From positions 7,189,593 through 7,253,592 of the forward strand of contig OX393562.1 in NCBI GenBank assembly GCA_947652115.1: 64,000 bases of DNA, written 5' to 3'. Below the pieces are notes generated by a model. The model was not told the origin of the DNA and did no database searches. It worked only from the letters and a program-made list of their open reading frames with translations. Each line of letters starts with the position of its first letter. Position 1 is the stretch's first letter. This DNA is from Blastomussa wellsi (Eukaryota; Cnidaria; Anthozoa; Scleractinia; Plerogyridae). The translations under genes were made by a program, and so were the position numbers. This document shows, piece after piece, positions 12,456-24,303 of this stretch.

Positions 12456-14504
12456 TGTTCTGCTGGTAAAACGTAACATTGGAAAAGGGTGTGATCTGCA
12501 TTTTCCAGCTGTTCACTTTCATTCATACCTATTACCATATGATGACGCAAGCTGGGATGCCTCATAGCTCACCTTCCGTGCGAGAGTTTACAGGCTCGAA
12601 ACCAAGGGTCCAACATTTTTTTTCCCTCGGACGATTTTGTATTGATGTCTTTTTTTCGTTTTATCATCGATTTCGTCTTTAGGTTCTTTTTCATTCTATT
12701 ATTACTGAGCTATGCATTGTTAGAGATAAAGAGCGCTTTCTGGGGGCGGATCCAGGAACTTTTGATAGGGGGGTTCAAAGTTGAGTAATGATAGGCGATC
12801 CAGTCGTTGCCCTGGATCGGCCACTGTTTCGTGTAAGAAGAAGAATCGATTTAAACGAAATACCTTAGAAAACTTTGATTCAGTTGATCGTGTGAAACAA
12901 GACCCGTAGTAAAAAAAAACTTGAAAACCTACCAATATTTTAAAGCTTACGGTATATATTCAACCAGAAGAAAATAATTCCAAAATTACGTTCTACTGAT
13001 TCTATCAAATTACCGCTGTAGCCTTGTGCGTTCATAGCAACCAATAAAAAAAGCTCTTTCTGAGCGTCTATGAATAATAATAAGCGTTATGACAGACCTA
13101 TACACTTTTTGCAACTGGAAGTAAATGTCCCGAGAACAATAGCCATTCTACGCTATGACTACTACAGTGCAAAACACGGACGATGCTGTAGTGTACATGA
13201 CGTCCCCTTCCTCTTTGAAGTTATCTTAGTTTTTAGATCCCAGTACGCCTTGGAACATAGCACCTAATATAAAATGTTTTGAAGCATTAACAAAGCATTC
13301 ACTGTTGGTAAGTTGGTGCAGTTACTACCCGGCGCGTGAATCCCTGAAAACAAAATAGAAAACTAATTTTCGCGGGCGTGTCTTGCAGCGCATTTTGTGA
13401 TTAACAAGAGGACCACACACGTCTGCCTAAGAATAGGAGAAATGAACTTAATTTTTGGAAAAAGAGATATCGTCGTGAACACAATGAGAGGTTGAATGGA
13501 AAACCGAGTATTTGACTTTCCTGTCAATATCAAGTAGGAGACGTCAGAGAAGCTTTTGATAATGTATTCACGAAATTTCGTACGTCTCTGATTAGAACGT
13601 CATTTAAGAAATATAGAACGTCGCTTCCTGGCCGAGCGTTCATTTAAAGACTCTTTAAACGGTAAGAACGCAATACATTTTATTTCCATTTTGCTTTATT
13701 TACTTTTACATTTGTTGTTAACCAAAATTGGATTTGGTTCCTAAGTATATTTCCTTATCAACTGCAGAGGAAAATTTTTTGAGTCATCCCACAACATACC
13801 TGTTATTAAATATGAATCGACTTTAGTGAATACAAGAACCTGTATTTTTGCAAGTCACCCTAAACATTTTTCTCAAAAAGTAAGCAATTATTTCAAGCTA
13901 TTTAGGTTCTAATTAATTCCTTGCTTTCTTGAGAAAAATTAAAATGTTTTTTCAGGAAAAATATTGGTAAGATGTTAGTTGTTTACGCCAAATATGGAGT
14001 CTAGAGCTTGTTTTATTTGATTTGTGAATTCTGAGTTTTAAACTGATTTTATGAAACAAGAGCTCGCCTTAAATTTTAGGCTAAAACAGTTTTTTATATG
14101 AAGGGGGTATATAAATGGCAATTGTAGCCCAACAGGAAGTTAAATGTCTTATAAGCAGGTTTTTCTAATGTATCAGTTTCATTTGATGTTTAGCCCTTTC
14201 GTAATTGACATATAACCTCAACATTGATATTTGGAGGAGCCATCGAAATGTTAAGTAATTTTACATTTCAAAAATCATAACCAAAATGGAAACGTAGTAG
14301 AAGTTATACGGTTTCCTTGGAGACCGTACGATGGAAATCTTAACACCATACGTTGGAAATTGTAACTCCAACTTTAATATTTTAAATTGTTAGAGACTAC
14401 ACTGTAAAACCTAGTCAATATTTGTTAATAATTTACAGTCAGGGATGTTATTGTAAATATTAAAACAGTCGAGTAGTGAGAAATCATACCAAACCAGATG
14501 TTAT
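12456..14504. other. no gene recognised
   Basis: AT-rich sequence with short unconvincing open frames only. No transposon ends or RNA gene could be identified by eye. Confidence 0.5.
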
Positions 14505-14562
14505 AGTCATATAATTTGGTGTAATCGACTGGGTTGAAAATGTGAATTGGCCACCGTAAAGA

Positions 14563-14610
14563 GATTCAAGAGCTGACGTTTCGAGCGTTAGCCCTTAGTC
14601 GGAGCGAATC
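14563..14610 (-). ncRNA. hammerhead-ribozyme-like motif in Penelope-like end (copy 1, left)
   Basis: Same layout as the 15529-15576 motif, read on the minus strand, but the core reads CCGACTA in place of CCGACGA. An invariant core G is therefore lost, and self-cleavage is unlikely here. Confidence 0.4.
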
Positions 14611-14779
14611 AAGGAATTGTGAGTCGTGTGTTGTTTATATACAGAAAGATGGAGCTTCGCTATTGGTTGGTGCCTGGTAACGTGGAAACAACGGAATAAA
14701 TTTGTTGAATGAAAAGCGTTCGTTGATACCGTGAGGATTAAGAGTGCCGATTTGAAAAATAAATTTTTGTTCTAGAGTT

Positions 14780-15089
14780 TTACGGCTTTCCGTGAAGGGA
14801 AAGGCCGCAGACTGCCATATGTTGCTTAGAATGATTTGGGAGATTAAAGTGCCTTGTGACCGGTTTCGATTCATTTTTGTCGTCTTTCTCTACGTCCCGA
14901 AGGTGTTCTCGGAATCGGTCGCCTAGTCGTCTCCCTGTTTCGCCAATGTATAACTTTTTGCAAAGAGTGCAAGTTATGCAGTAGATTGCATTGGCTGAGG
15001 TACAGGTGAAATGATCAGTGATCTTGATAGATCGCTTGGGTCCCGATATTTTGTCAACGTTGTGAATGAAAGGGCATGTTTTGCATCGT
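14780..15089 (-). pseudogene. GIY-YIG endonuclease remnant of a Penelope-like element
   Basis: The frame starts with CKTCPFIHNVDKISGPKRS and continues through YCITCTLCKKLYIGETGRRL and DRFREHL to PNHSKQHMAVCG. This is the GIY-YIG nuclease domain of Penelope-like elements, with the family's paired cysteines before the YIG and the Arg and His that follow. The GIY half is present as an IYC-type variant. The frame is open but 5'-truncated: upstream reverse transcriptase is absent and a palindromic junction begins at about 15098. In the intact element this nuclease nicks the target DNA for target-primed reverse transcription. Here it is a fragment. Confidence 0.8.
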
Positions 15090-15528
15090 GCACGAGCGCA
15101 TGCCCTTTCATTCACAACGTTGAAAAAATATCGGGACCCAAGCGGTCTATCAAGATCACTGATTATTGCACCTGTACCTCAGCCAATAAACAGGGAGACG
15201 ACTAGGCGACCGATTCCGAGAACACCTTCGCGACGTAGAGAAAGACGGCAAAAAATGCATCCAAACCGGTCGCGAGACACTTCAATCTCCCAAATCATTC
15301 TAAGCAACATATAGCAGTCTGCGGACTTTCCCTTCACCAAGGAAACACGGAAAGCCACAAAACTCTAGAACAAAAATTTATTTTTCAAATCGGCACTCTT
15401 AATCCCCACGGTATCAACGAACGCTTTTCATTCAACTAATTTATTCCGTTGTTTTCTCGTTACCAGGCACCAGCCAATAGCGAAGCTCCATCTCTTGTAT
15501 ATAAATAACACACGACTCACAATTCCTT

Positions 15529-15576
15529 GATTCGCTCCGACGAAGGGCTAACGCTCGAAACGTCAGCTCTTGAATC
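15529..15576 (+). ncRNA. hammerhead-ribozyme-like motif in Penelope-like end (copy 1, right)
   Basis: Possible type I hammerhead. Stem I is GATTC + GCT (15529-15536) pairing with AGC + GAATC at the end, leaving a small internal loop. The core CCGACGA is next, then stem II GGGC/GCTC with loop TAAC. The invariant GAAA follows, then a minimal palindromic stem III (ACGT) and cleavage after GTC. Hammerheads are known in Penelope-like elements. The first core U is C here, and the tiny stem III would need dimerisation, so activity is inferred only. Confidence 0.5.
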
Positions 15577-15638
15577 TCTTTACGGTGGCCATTTGACATT
15601 ATCAACCCAGTTGATAAAACCAAATTATATTGTTATAC

Positions 15639-15640
<2 letters not shown>

Positions 15641-15683
<43 letters not shown>

Positions 15684-16823
15684 CTAGTCATTAGATGTTA
15701 TAGTCCCCGCGTATAGTACATTCACGTGGGGTAATCAGGTACAAAAATCCAAAAATAAAGAAATACTAAAGTTTGTACTCTTGTCAAGCACAAGATAATA
15801 AATTCATATCCGTTTACAACTTTTCAGCGTAATAGCATCCTTCGTTTAGAAACTGGCGGTGCGTAAACATAAAGTGTCGATCATGTTCGTCATGAAAGGC
15901 ATACTATTATTGCGATGTTTAGTAGAAAAAGTGTTCATGTAAATATCTGTTTCTCCATAACAGATTATAATTGGCCTAGATAGCTAAAGTAAGTTCCAGA
16001 TGTTTTCACTATTTTCCTGCCGCCATATTGGTGCACCACTGAGGTGCACCAATGTGGCTTGATAGTTTTAACCATTAAGTAAGTTTCGTTATTTTCAGTT
16101 TCTTTCATTTATTTTTACGTTTAGTTTCCTGCTCAGTTTCTGTTCTTGTTTTATTTCAGCGAATCGCCAGTAAAAGTGCGCAGTTACTTTGTTATGTAGT
16201 CGGTTTATTCTTTGTTTCACGTGACGTCATAAAATTTTAAAAACAAAATTCGCTGGACGTGCTTGATTTTTATTGTCACCACGTGAAAAAAGCCCTAAAT
16301 ATATATATATCTATTCACAAGTTTCCTGCTGGATAGTATTCTTTGTGTTTGAGGTACATCATGTTGAATTTTCGAGATTTCCGCCGTACGTGACTTCACT
16401 ATGGCGCCGTGACAAAGCTGTCGTACTCGAAGAAAAGGTCTTTTCGCAAAATCTTCGCAGTTTAAACAGTTCAAGTATTAGGAAAGATGTTTATGTGTAT
16501 ATACACTAGATCATGAGGAAAAAGCCGTTCCTTTTCATAGCAAAAGTGAGTGCCACATGTTTTCATTGTTTCCGGCCGCCATGTTGGTGCCCATCAAGCT
16601 AGGCACCAACATGGCGTTTCCATACTGAGCTCTATAAAGTTGCGAGAAATGCTTCGGCAAATAACTCAAGAATGGTGTACCGAACAGACCTGAGACTTGG
16701 AGATGTTGTTTATCTATTTACGTTTTACAACATTTGAACAGTACTTAATTAACTCTCCAAGAGAGCAATGAAATAAATAAATCAACATTGAAATGGCATC
16801 AACAGAAACTCGGAAAAATCCGA
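15641..16823. other. no gene recognised; diverged repeats
   Basis: Contains paired segments around 16025-16060 and 16575-16615 (GCCGCCATATTGGTGC and its like, each with an internal short palindrome) that look like the ends of an old element. An open frame at 16273-16509 has no recognisable motif. SINE-like sequence begins at about 16750. Confidence 0.45.
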
Positions 16824-16896
16824 GTCCCAGATGGGATTTGAACCCACGACCCTCCGTGATCTAGTCGGATGCTCTAACCACTGAGCTACTGGAGAC
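16824..16896 (-). repeat. tRNA-like head of a SINE (or tRNA pseudogene)
   Basis: On the minus strand the sequence runs GTCTCCA, an A-box region AGCTCAGTGGTTAGAGCA, an anticodon arm with loop CTAGATC, a B-box GGTTCAAATCC, and TCTGGGAC. The acceptor stem has two mismatches and the anticodon stem one. The flanking sequence (from about 16750, ending in ATAAATAAATCAACATTG) recurs at 24121-24160, which supports a dispersed SINE over a functional tRNA. Confidence 0.65.
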
Positions 16897-16995
16897 TCTA
16901 TGGTGAACAAGGGTCAAATGTGGGTCTTGACTGGAACTGCATCGCGCGGTTACTCAGTCAAATGATAACGGCACACATAGCCATGTAGCTCTTAA

Positions 16996-17046
16996 GGGAC
17001 CGGTCATTATTTATCGCCTGGGGGGGGGGGGGGGGTCGGAGTATTT
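16996..17046 (+). repeat. left terminal inverted repeat
   Basis: GGGACCGG...CGCCT followed by about 17 G and GTCGGAGTATT, matching the right end inverted. Confidence 0.92.
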
Positions 17047-17471
17047 AGGGGGGGATCACATGGTTTTTTGAAGACCTTTAGGGGGGATCAGCCGTAATTG
17101 ACAAGCATAATGGAGGGGATCAGGATTTGCCGCTAGGACTCTAAACCCCCAACCATATATTCAAGACCACGTTCAGTTGTATTTTGTATTATATAAACTT
17201 TATTCTAGCCCAGACACAAAACCCAAACCCTTTTACAGACCCTCCATTTTGTAAAAAAAGTATCACTATCATAGTCTAACATACACGTTGTTAATCAGGC
17301 ACGATCTATTGAAATTAGAAAGGTAATCAAGATTTTGAGAATGGAATACTTACAATTGCTCAAAATTGTTTCATGACGTTTCAGTTTGTTTTATAGAGAA
17401 TCGTAATCTAAAATCATAAACGTTCATTATTTTAATACGCGGCCGAATGAAAACAACAAATAAAAAAGTGT

Positions 17472-18915
17472 TTATTTTGGTGAGGCTGTATCTTGTTCCG
17501 CTTCCGTGTCAGAATCTTCGGCAGCCCTCTCCACTGGCTCTTGCACAGTCTGCACGTCAGATTCATCGGAATCCTCGCCCGAACTTGACCCTCTTTCAGC
17601 ACCATTACTGCTATTCTCTTCGTTCATTCTGGCCACTACCACTTTCAAATTGCGTGCCAGCTCTGTTTCAAACACGCCTCTTTCCAAAAGCCATAGCAGA
17701 GGATCCAGGTGGAGACGCTTGACAAATCTCGCAGTGAATCCTGCATTAATACTTGAGACACATTTGTAAGTATTCTTTTCGAGTGAATCGAAAACCTCTT
17801 TAGCTACCTCTTTTGAGAATTGCTGCTCGCTGATGTAACCTTTTCTCCTTGATTTTTTTCACTTTTCTCTTGTTTTCTTTTTTTCTTCGGGATAGGCCGT
17901 TGTTCCCCATGGGAGATGGGAACTTTCTCTTCAAGCTCATGAGGGTGGTCGTGAGCGCATTGGAGGCTTTCTGCAGCTCTTGGTGTAAGGCCTTCACTCG
18001 CTCTTGAGCTTCCTGGAAATATTTGAGCTCATCACTTGCAAACGGCCTTAAGGTATGCTCTTCTGTATAAAGGTTCTTTCGTCTGTTGTCGATAAATGAG
18101 AGCAAATCGTATGCTGAATTAAAGGCCTCATTGACAGTGGTCAAGGAGGACTCACACTTCGCGACATCACCACTGCCCTTACATCCATCCACGCCTGACA
18201 TGAACTTCGTGATGTTTTGGCACACTCCCCAATTCTCGTTTCTAAGCAAGTTGTTTTCTTTATCGGAAAGGGCTTTTATCTTTGTGTTTAACTGCCAACG
18301 CATTTGCTGTTGCTCGAGGAGATATTGTTTGAAACCGGCTTGTTTACTCACGAATGAAGATTCATAAATCTGCGGTACAACACTATTGTAGAATTTCAGC
18401 CTTTCTGTGTGTGGGTTGGGAAGGAGCTATTTTTCCCACGGCTTCTTTTCTGGTGCTGAGTCGTTCCTCAGGACTTGTAGCTGCCCGGAGCGTCCAAATG
18501 ACAAAATCGCCTGCTTGCGCTTCTTGGGAGCACTGGCGGACGTAACACCTACCGATCACATTATAAATGTTTGTTTACAAATTATGCACCATGTTGCCTT
18601 ACGTTTTTTGTTCATGGCTGGTTTGAAGCACAAGCCAATTATTTTATAGAGGCCTTCAAAATAATCATCTAAGAAACGATAACTCAATACCTTCACTGCT
18701 TGTTCCTCTTTGCTTTGATTCGCCTTGTATCTGAGCGAAGAAACGCCTCAGACGGCGAGTTTGTATCTTCGTTAGTCCAATGTCTCGCTCAAGAGTTTCG
18801 TCATCAACGTCCAGAAAATGCTCGACCTTTGCAACACCAATTTGTTTAAAATTGTCTGTGTAATTGCTCAAGTCAGCTTTTGTTAAAAGATAGTCAATTT
18901 CACGGCTTTATCCAT
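17472..18915 (-). pseudogene. SAM-domain/coiled-coil accessory protein of the transposon (broken)
   Basis: At least two exons. Exon A (about 18905-18691) encodes a SAM-like helical domain (YTDNFKQIGVAKVEHFLDV, then GLTKIQTRRLRRFF) and ends GAAG|GTATTG in phase 1. Exon B (18548-17472) starts after CGGTAG in matching phase. It carries a basic APKKRK nuclear-localisation-like motif, long coiled-coil segments (LLEQQQMRWQLN, YFQEAQERVKALHQELQKA) and an acidic Ser-rich tail. Defects: in-frame TAG at 18427-18429; one extra base in a 7-A run (T7 at 17853-17859 on +), after which the frame continues GYISEQQFSKEVAKEVF; and no clean start. The ATG at 18913-18915 is one base out of frame with the SAM domain. 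Its role is unknown; a DNA-binding or multimerising partner of the transposase is inferred from position only. Confidence 0.6.
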
Positions 18916-19135
18916 TGAAAAAATAATGAAAGCAAATCAGCGCAATTAAACGAGTTCTGTGCCCACGTTTCGGCTAAAGGTAGGTTTTATATGTTAATAT
19001 GTAAAAAATAAAGTTAAAGGTAATATGTCACAACGATGTTAGTTAATAGTACGTCACAACAATAAAGCATTATTTAATAAGCGCGCTGAGAAGATTTCCC
19101 GACAGTTGGACTTCAGACATTGTAATTGAGCAAGA
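18916..19135. promoter_or_regulatory. divergent promoter region of the transposon
   Basis: About 220 bases separate the starts of the two opposed transposon genes, so it must serve both if they are transcribed. No TATA box stands out. Confidence 0.4.
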
Positions 19136-20051
19136 ATGGAAGATATGACAGAAAAGCTTAGCAATCTGGACGATAATGGTGATCAGCTTGGAAAGCATTT
19201 GGATTTAAGTGATGGAAGTACCCATAAACGATGCCATAATGAAAAGCGAAGCGAGCGAAGGGCGAGAACTGAGCGGCTTGTATCAGATATCGACAATGAC
19301 CAGGTAAATAAATGATGGCTTTGCAGTCTTCGTAAAAATATAAAAACTAGTAAATGTTGTCTGACGTTTCGATGTTACTAAAATCATCATGAAGGAAAAC
19401 GCGGCAATTTCTTCGTGATACTGGTCCGTTAACATTGAAACATCGAAACGACGCGGACATTAATTCTTTGTATTTATTAAAGACTGCAAATCCTGGTATT
19501 TGTGTTCACTATAATTTAGATAGGGTTATTCCCGGCATCTGAAAGACAACCCTATAATTTGCAGATCAGAGGTAAATAACAGTGTTAAATATTTAACTAT
19601 ACTTACAAATAATAAAATTAAATTAAAACGGAAATGTAGAACGTGACGCAAGCGAAGCGAGCGGAAAAAGAAAATGTGGGGGCTCCCTCGTGCGTGCGTC
19701 AAATGCAGACTATAAACCAGCGGACTTACTAGAAATTGACGCGATTTAAATTATCGCAAAGTGAAGGAAAAATACTTTCTAATAAAATAAATAATGCGAA
19801 AGGTGTGTTTTTTAATTTCAAACTGATGAAGAAAATTAACGCGGCGTTATAAAGAAACGGAACTTGTAGAGAAAACAGTTGCCAAAATCCAAACTCAAAC
19901 GAATCTCGCTACTTTAATTTGAGCGTTCTTTTAAGCGACAACGAACGGGTGGATCTCTACCCTGATAAAACAATACAATGCTAAAAGAATCCAAATTAAT
20001 TATGGAGAACTTACCGCCAGCACCCTATAACCTGGGCCCAGTTGTTCAAAG

Positions 20052-20087
<36 letters not shown>

Positions 20088-23000
20088 CGTAGCCTGCGTC
20101 GCAAACTGAATACACCGGTCAATACCGGGATTTCGTTTCAGGATAAACTGCAGGAAAAGTAAAAAGAAAATGTGCAAATTGGGGTACAAAAGAGGGGAGA
20201 ATTTAGCGAGACCGCACCGACGCTTATCGTGGCTCAAGGTTTCGCCGCTCGCTATTAGGTGTCGATCGAGTCACGCGCAGTCTAGTCTGCAGTTGTTGCA
20301 CACCTATACTTTCCTGATATTTTCCAAAGAAATATGAAAGAAAATTGTATCTGGGTGAATCGTTAAGATACATTCCACAAGGCCATAGATCTAGTAAAAC
20401 TATGAGTTTCTCGATCTAAGACAAAGTCACCTTTTAACAACTTCAGGGGAAAAAGAGAATGGAGATTGTAACATCGCAACAAAGCTGCACCCTAGAGCAA
20501 AATAGGGGTGTTATAGAAGAAGAATTATCGAGAGCAATTTCAGACGAAAAGAAGCACAAGTTTCAAGGTCTGCTCTATGTCTTAGATCAACTATTTCTTC
20601 CGGTGCAAGATGCCAATGCTAAGACAAGAATTAGGTCTTCAATCCCCTTTCAAGAAGCATTAAAGTACTTTCTTGCGTTTCAACCTCATCACTCTGGGGC
20701 ACCGTCAAAATATCAGAGAGTTGCCTTTCGCGAAGCTTTACTTCATGAAAAACATGGTCTCAGGATCAATATCATTCGTATAACTGAGGGTTTTGAGTAT
20801 GTCGCGCTCCGTCCTGACGAAGTCGATTTAGAGTCATTCCTTTTGGATATTTTTAGTGCTTGTAGTACTAAAAGTGGACATAGTGCTCTTGTTCTCGATA
20901 AGGAAACCCTGCAAGGTATCGTTACTACTATGGACTCAGAATGGGATAAAATTTGTCTTAGAGTTATATTGCGATCCATATTCTCTAGAGAAGAAATGAC
21001 AGCCCTAGGCTTCGATCCTGACAATCTTCCGTCTATGACGGAGAGAGTTAAATTCGTTGTTGAAGAGGTAAAAAATGCTAATGAGGCAGCAGCCGACCTC
21101 GCTAGGTTGCGTTTAAATTCCAAGAAGGAAAAGCTGGAAAAGGAGATAAATGAGAAAGAAAACCTTATTCAAAAGAAAACAAATATTTGGTCATCCAAAA
21201 CGTTAGAAGAAATCCAAAGCGAAGTACAAAAACTCAAGGAAAAAGTTGGAGACACGGAGGGGCTTCTTCACAGCCAGCCCACCGAAAGCAATTATCAGAG
21301 AAAACGCAAGATGCTCAAGCGCCAAGCTTCAAGCCTTATCGAATCTAATCGACTGAAGAGGCGAAAGTTGTCAAACCAAGGTCCGAAGCCAAAGCTAGAT
21401 GAGGAAGATGAAGACTTCATTGTAAAGGCAATTGAGGATAAATCATCCTATCATGGTAGACGGCATGATACGGTCCTCTATACCGGCCAGAGGGCGAAGA
21501 AGAAAAACCTTCTTTCAATTGCCAAGTACCGACTAGCTCAACGTGGGAAGAAATTAGTTCAATCCGCTACAACAGTATACAACAGGGCGAGACCGAGAAA
21601 CAAAAGAAGTCTCCAAGCGAAGCGCCATTATGGCAAAGGCCTATTCTGTTGGAAAAAGCCACCAAAAGGCGAATAAAACACAAACGAAAACACTCACTAC
21701 CAACGAGCACACGTAAAAAACATAAAAAGACGATTCTGGGGTGCCAGAAATTCCAGCGCGAGAAAGTTTTGTTTCATGAGAAGCACCGATGACAAGGCTT
21801 ACCTTAGACCAGGTACATCTGAAGGTTTTGACAAAGCCAGAAATCTTAGGATCTTAACATTATCAGATCACACTAAAGCAAGGAAGTTGCCAAAGTACGA
21901 CTGGCCTGAGAAAATGGTATATGTGACCCCGGGTTCTCACCGTGTTTTTACGAAGTCAAGTGTAATGAATGAAACTGAAGAGAAGCTGATAACTGAGGAC
22001 GATCGCCACTATGTATTTGTCCGGCCCAAAGCAATAGTGGGATCGTCAGGCACTGTATGGGCCAGCGAAACAGTTCGTTTGCGACATGAGGATCCATCAG
22101 CTTTTGAGGTTGACGAACCGACACCTGGCAGTCCACAGTACTCACTGGGATTTCGTAAATGCTGCGCGCGACTACACGATGACCTCTTTCTTTATTATGA
22201 TATGACAGAGTCAGATGACCTAGACAAAATATCCGGAGAAACAGGAAGTAACTGTAAATTCTTCACTTACGAAATAGAGAGAGCAGAGCACTTGAAATTA
22301 AGGATTGACAATTTGTTGCAGTTTTGCGAAGACACAGAAATGTCAGAGCACAATAGGGCTCTGTTTGCTAGTCAGATAATACCAGTCACGAAACGCATTT
22401 TAGATGCCATTGATGATCTGTTTAAAGAGGAAGTCGATTCAATGGAAAAAGATGGGAGAAAGGACAGGATTTTAAGGGTAACCAGTTGATGTAAACATGG
22501 TCTAGAAGTTCTCGGAGATCTCTGCCTTCCACCTGTAAAGCCACGATGGGCTGACCTTACAGATGCTGGTCCGGGCGTAGGAGTTTCCAACTACGAAGTT
22601 AGATTTCGAGACGCCGAGTTAGCAAGGGTTCACAATTCCGATTATAGAGTGCGATGTCATCGTTCGAGGGGCGACAGCGGGCAAGGTGAAGCCGAAAGGA
22701 CAAACTCGGCAATTTCTGATGCTCTTGTGAATGGCGCAACTCTAGAGTGGGAGAAATATAGGAGGTTTGAGGATCTTTCAGAAGAGGAAATCAAACAACT
22801 GTCTCTCCAGTCATACGAAGAGTACGAAAAGAAACGGATGGAGAAAAATGCCTGGTATGTCTGTAATCAGGTAGCCGAGAGAATTCATGATGCCCCTGTC
22901 CTTAAAGATTACATCAAGAGCAAAGTAAGCGAGTCCCCTGATGAATTATTCTTTTTCAATTCTGTTTACCTCGACAACTATCGGGGTGCATCAGAACGAA

Positions 23001-23770
23001 ACAAAGAGCAAGCGCCCGGTGCAGCATACTTCCGAAAGATCGAATCGTTTATGGAAGACCACTATATTCGTGGAGAACTTTTTATGGAATTCTGTCGTGA
23101 TGCCTGTAAAGAGTCAAGAGAAGAAAGTTCCAATCTCTGTTCCTGGTGTTCTAACAATAGATGGGTCGGTCCAGAAACGGAAAGAATTCCGCAACCTGTA
23201 CCAGACTCAAACAATCCTGGACATTTCATGGATATCTATCAGACGGAATCGACGGGCAGGACACCAGATGATTACCTTCCAAGAAAATGTATTAAATATC
23301 TGTACGAGCAACATTCTGACAGTATCAGAAACGATCAGGATACCATGAAGAGCTTCTGCTCAAAATATAATGTGGAAGACAAGCACGTCATTGCATATAT
23401 TAATCATTTGAAGGATATTGAGATCCGAAAGTACATGAGAACAAGAGCAGCTGAGGAGCGAAGAAGGCAAGAGGCCGAACGAACGTACAAGGACTTTCAA
23501 TGGGATAACCTCATCGAGGGTGGCAAAGTTGAAAAGTTGCGGGTAAGAGAACTAGACCTGTATCTCAACAAGCATGGTTTGACGACTGTGGGTCGGAAAC
23601 GTGACAAAGTTAAGGCCATTCGATGTCACTATTACCGACAGAATAAAGAGACTGTGATAACAGAAGAACTGTCGAGTGATGAAGATGACGTGGAATCCGA
23701 GGATGAAGATTCCGAAAGTGAAGAGGCAGAGAGCGACGATGACTATGTTTTCGTGAGTTTGGATGAATAG
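19136..23770 (+). pseudogene. DDE transposase of the transposon (two in-frame stops)
   Basis: Exon 1 (19136-19303, 56 codons, starts MEDMTEKLSNLDDNG) ends CAG|GTAAAT in phase 0. Exon 2 (20447-23770) follows CAACTTCAG in phase 0. The joined frame is 1,163 residues with no frameshift but two stops: TAA at 21674-21676 and TGA at 22487-22489. Order: N-terminal all-helical part, a long coiled coil (codons at about 21120-21290), a basic segment KRRKLSN, the domain YTGQRAKKKNLLSIA, then an RNase-H-like core. Candidate catalytic residues are Asp in STDDKAYLRPGT, Asp in LTDAGPGVGVSNYE and Glu in GQGEAERTNSAIS, with about 41 residues between the last two. An acidic tail (EDDVESEDEDSESEEAE) ends it. Similar long proteins are, to my memory, frequent in cnidarian genomes. 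The stops could be C-to-T changes of CAA and CGA. Confidence 0.78.
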
Positions 23771-24019
23771 CCTGAGATTGGCACTTCCGCGACAATTCAG
23801 TTCGTATCTGACGAGCAAATATCTACCGTTGTTGTTCAAGGTCCATGAGACGTAAGTACCACTATTAAAGATATCACTTGCATATTCAAAAGGTTATTTG
23901 GCGGTGGCTGGGAGAAAGGGGGGGAGGATCATGAAACTTTTCACTACCAATAAGGGGGGATCTTTAAAAAACTAGATACTCTACGGGGGGATCAGGTAAA
24001 TGCTCCGATGTGACAACAA

Positions 24020-24070
24020 AAATACTCCGACCCCCCCCCCCCCCCCAGGCGATAAATAATGACCGGTCCC
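24020..24070 (-). repeat. right terminal inverted repeat
   Basis: AATACTCCGAC, about 17 C, then AGGCGATAAATAATGACC and GGTCCC, the inverse of the left end; TAA follows. Confidence 0.92.
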
Positions 24071-24160
24071 TAACTGCATCGCGCAGTCACATCAAAGCAT
24101 ATCGAAGATGCGACCAACCAACCTCCAAGAGAGCAATGAAAGAAATAAATCAACATTGAA

Positions 24161-24172
24161 ATTTCATTATTA

Positions 24173-24261
<89 letters not shown>

Positions 24262-24272
24262 GTTGTTGTTGT

Positions 24273-24301
<29 letters not shown>
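24161..24301. repeat. (ATT)n microsatellite
   Basis: About 40 ATT units with a GTT interruption near 24261-24277. It follows a SINE-like fragment at 24074-24160 and may be its tail. Poly-Tyr, poly-Ile and poly-Asn reading frames across it are artefacts. Confidence 0.97.

Positions 24302-24303
<2 letters not shown>

Larger units (their letters stand above)
14505..15640. mobile_element. head-to-head pair of 5'-truncated Penelope-like element 3' ends
   Basis: The left half (14505-15097) reads on the minus strand and the right half (about 15098-15640) on the plus strand. They meet at GCATGCCCTTTCATTCACAA near 15098. Both outer ends finish with the same terminal sequence, in which GTTGATAA...TTATCAAC type hairpins lie next to CCAAATTAT. 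Each half carries the C-terminal GIY-YIG region of a Penelope-like retroelement and no reverse transcriptase. The right half lacks the stretch encoding YCITC...KKLYIGE, so its endonuclease core is deleted. Inverted partial copies are typical of Penelope-like insertions. Confidence 0.8.
16996..24070. mobile_element. 7.07-kb two-gene DNA transposon with TIRs and TAA duplication
   Basis: Terminal inverted repeats of about 50 bp start GGGACCGGTCATTATTTATC, continue with CGCCT, a run of about 17 G, then GTCGGAGTATT; the right end (24020-24070) is the exact inverse. Direct repeats TAA flank the element (16993-16995, 24071-24073). Inside are two divergent genes: a DDE transposase (+, 19136-23770) and a SAM/coiled-coil protein (-, about 18915-17472). 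Short GGGGGATC motifs recur near both ends in the same orientation (about 17047-17120 and 23925-23995) and may bind transposase. A 3-bp TWA duplication fits PIF/Harbinger, and also Zator, but I could not assign the transposase to a superfamily. All coding frames carry defects, so this copy is dead or non-autonomous. Confidence 0.9.
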
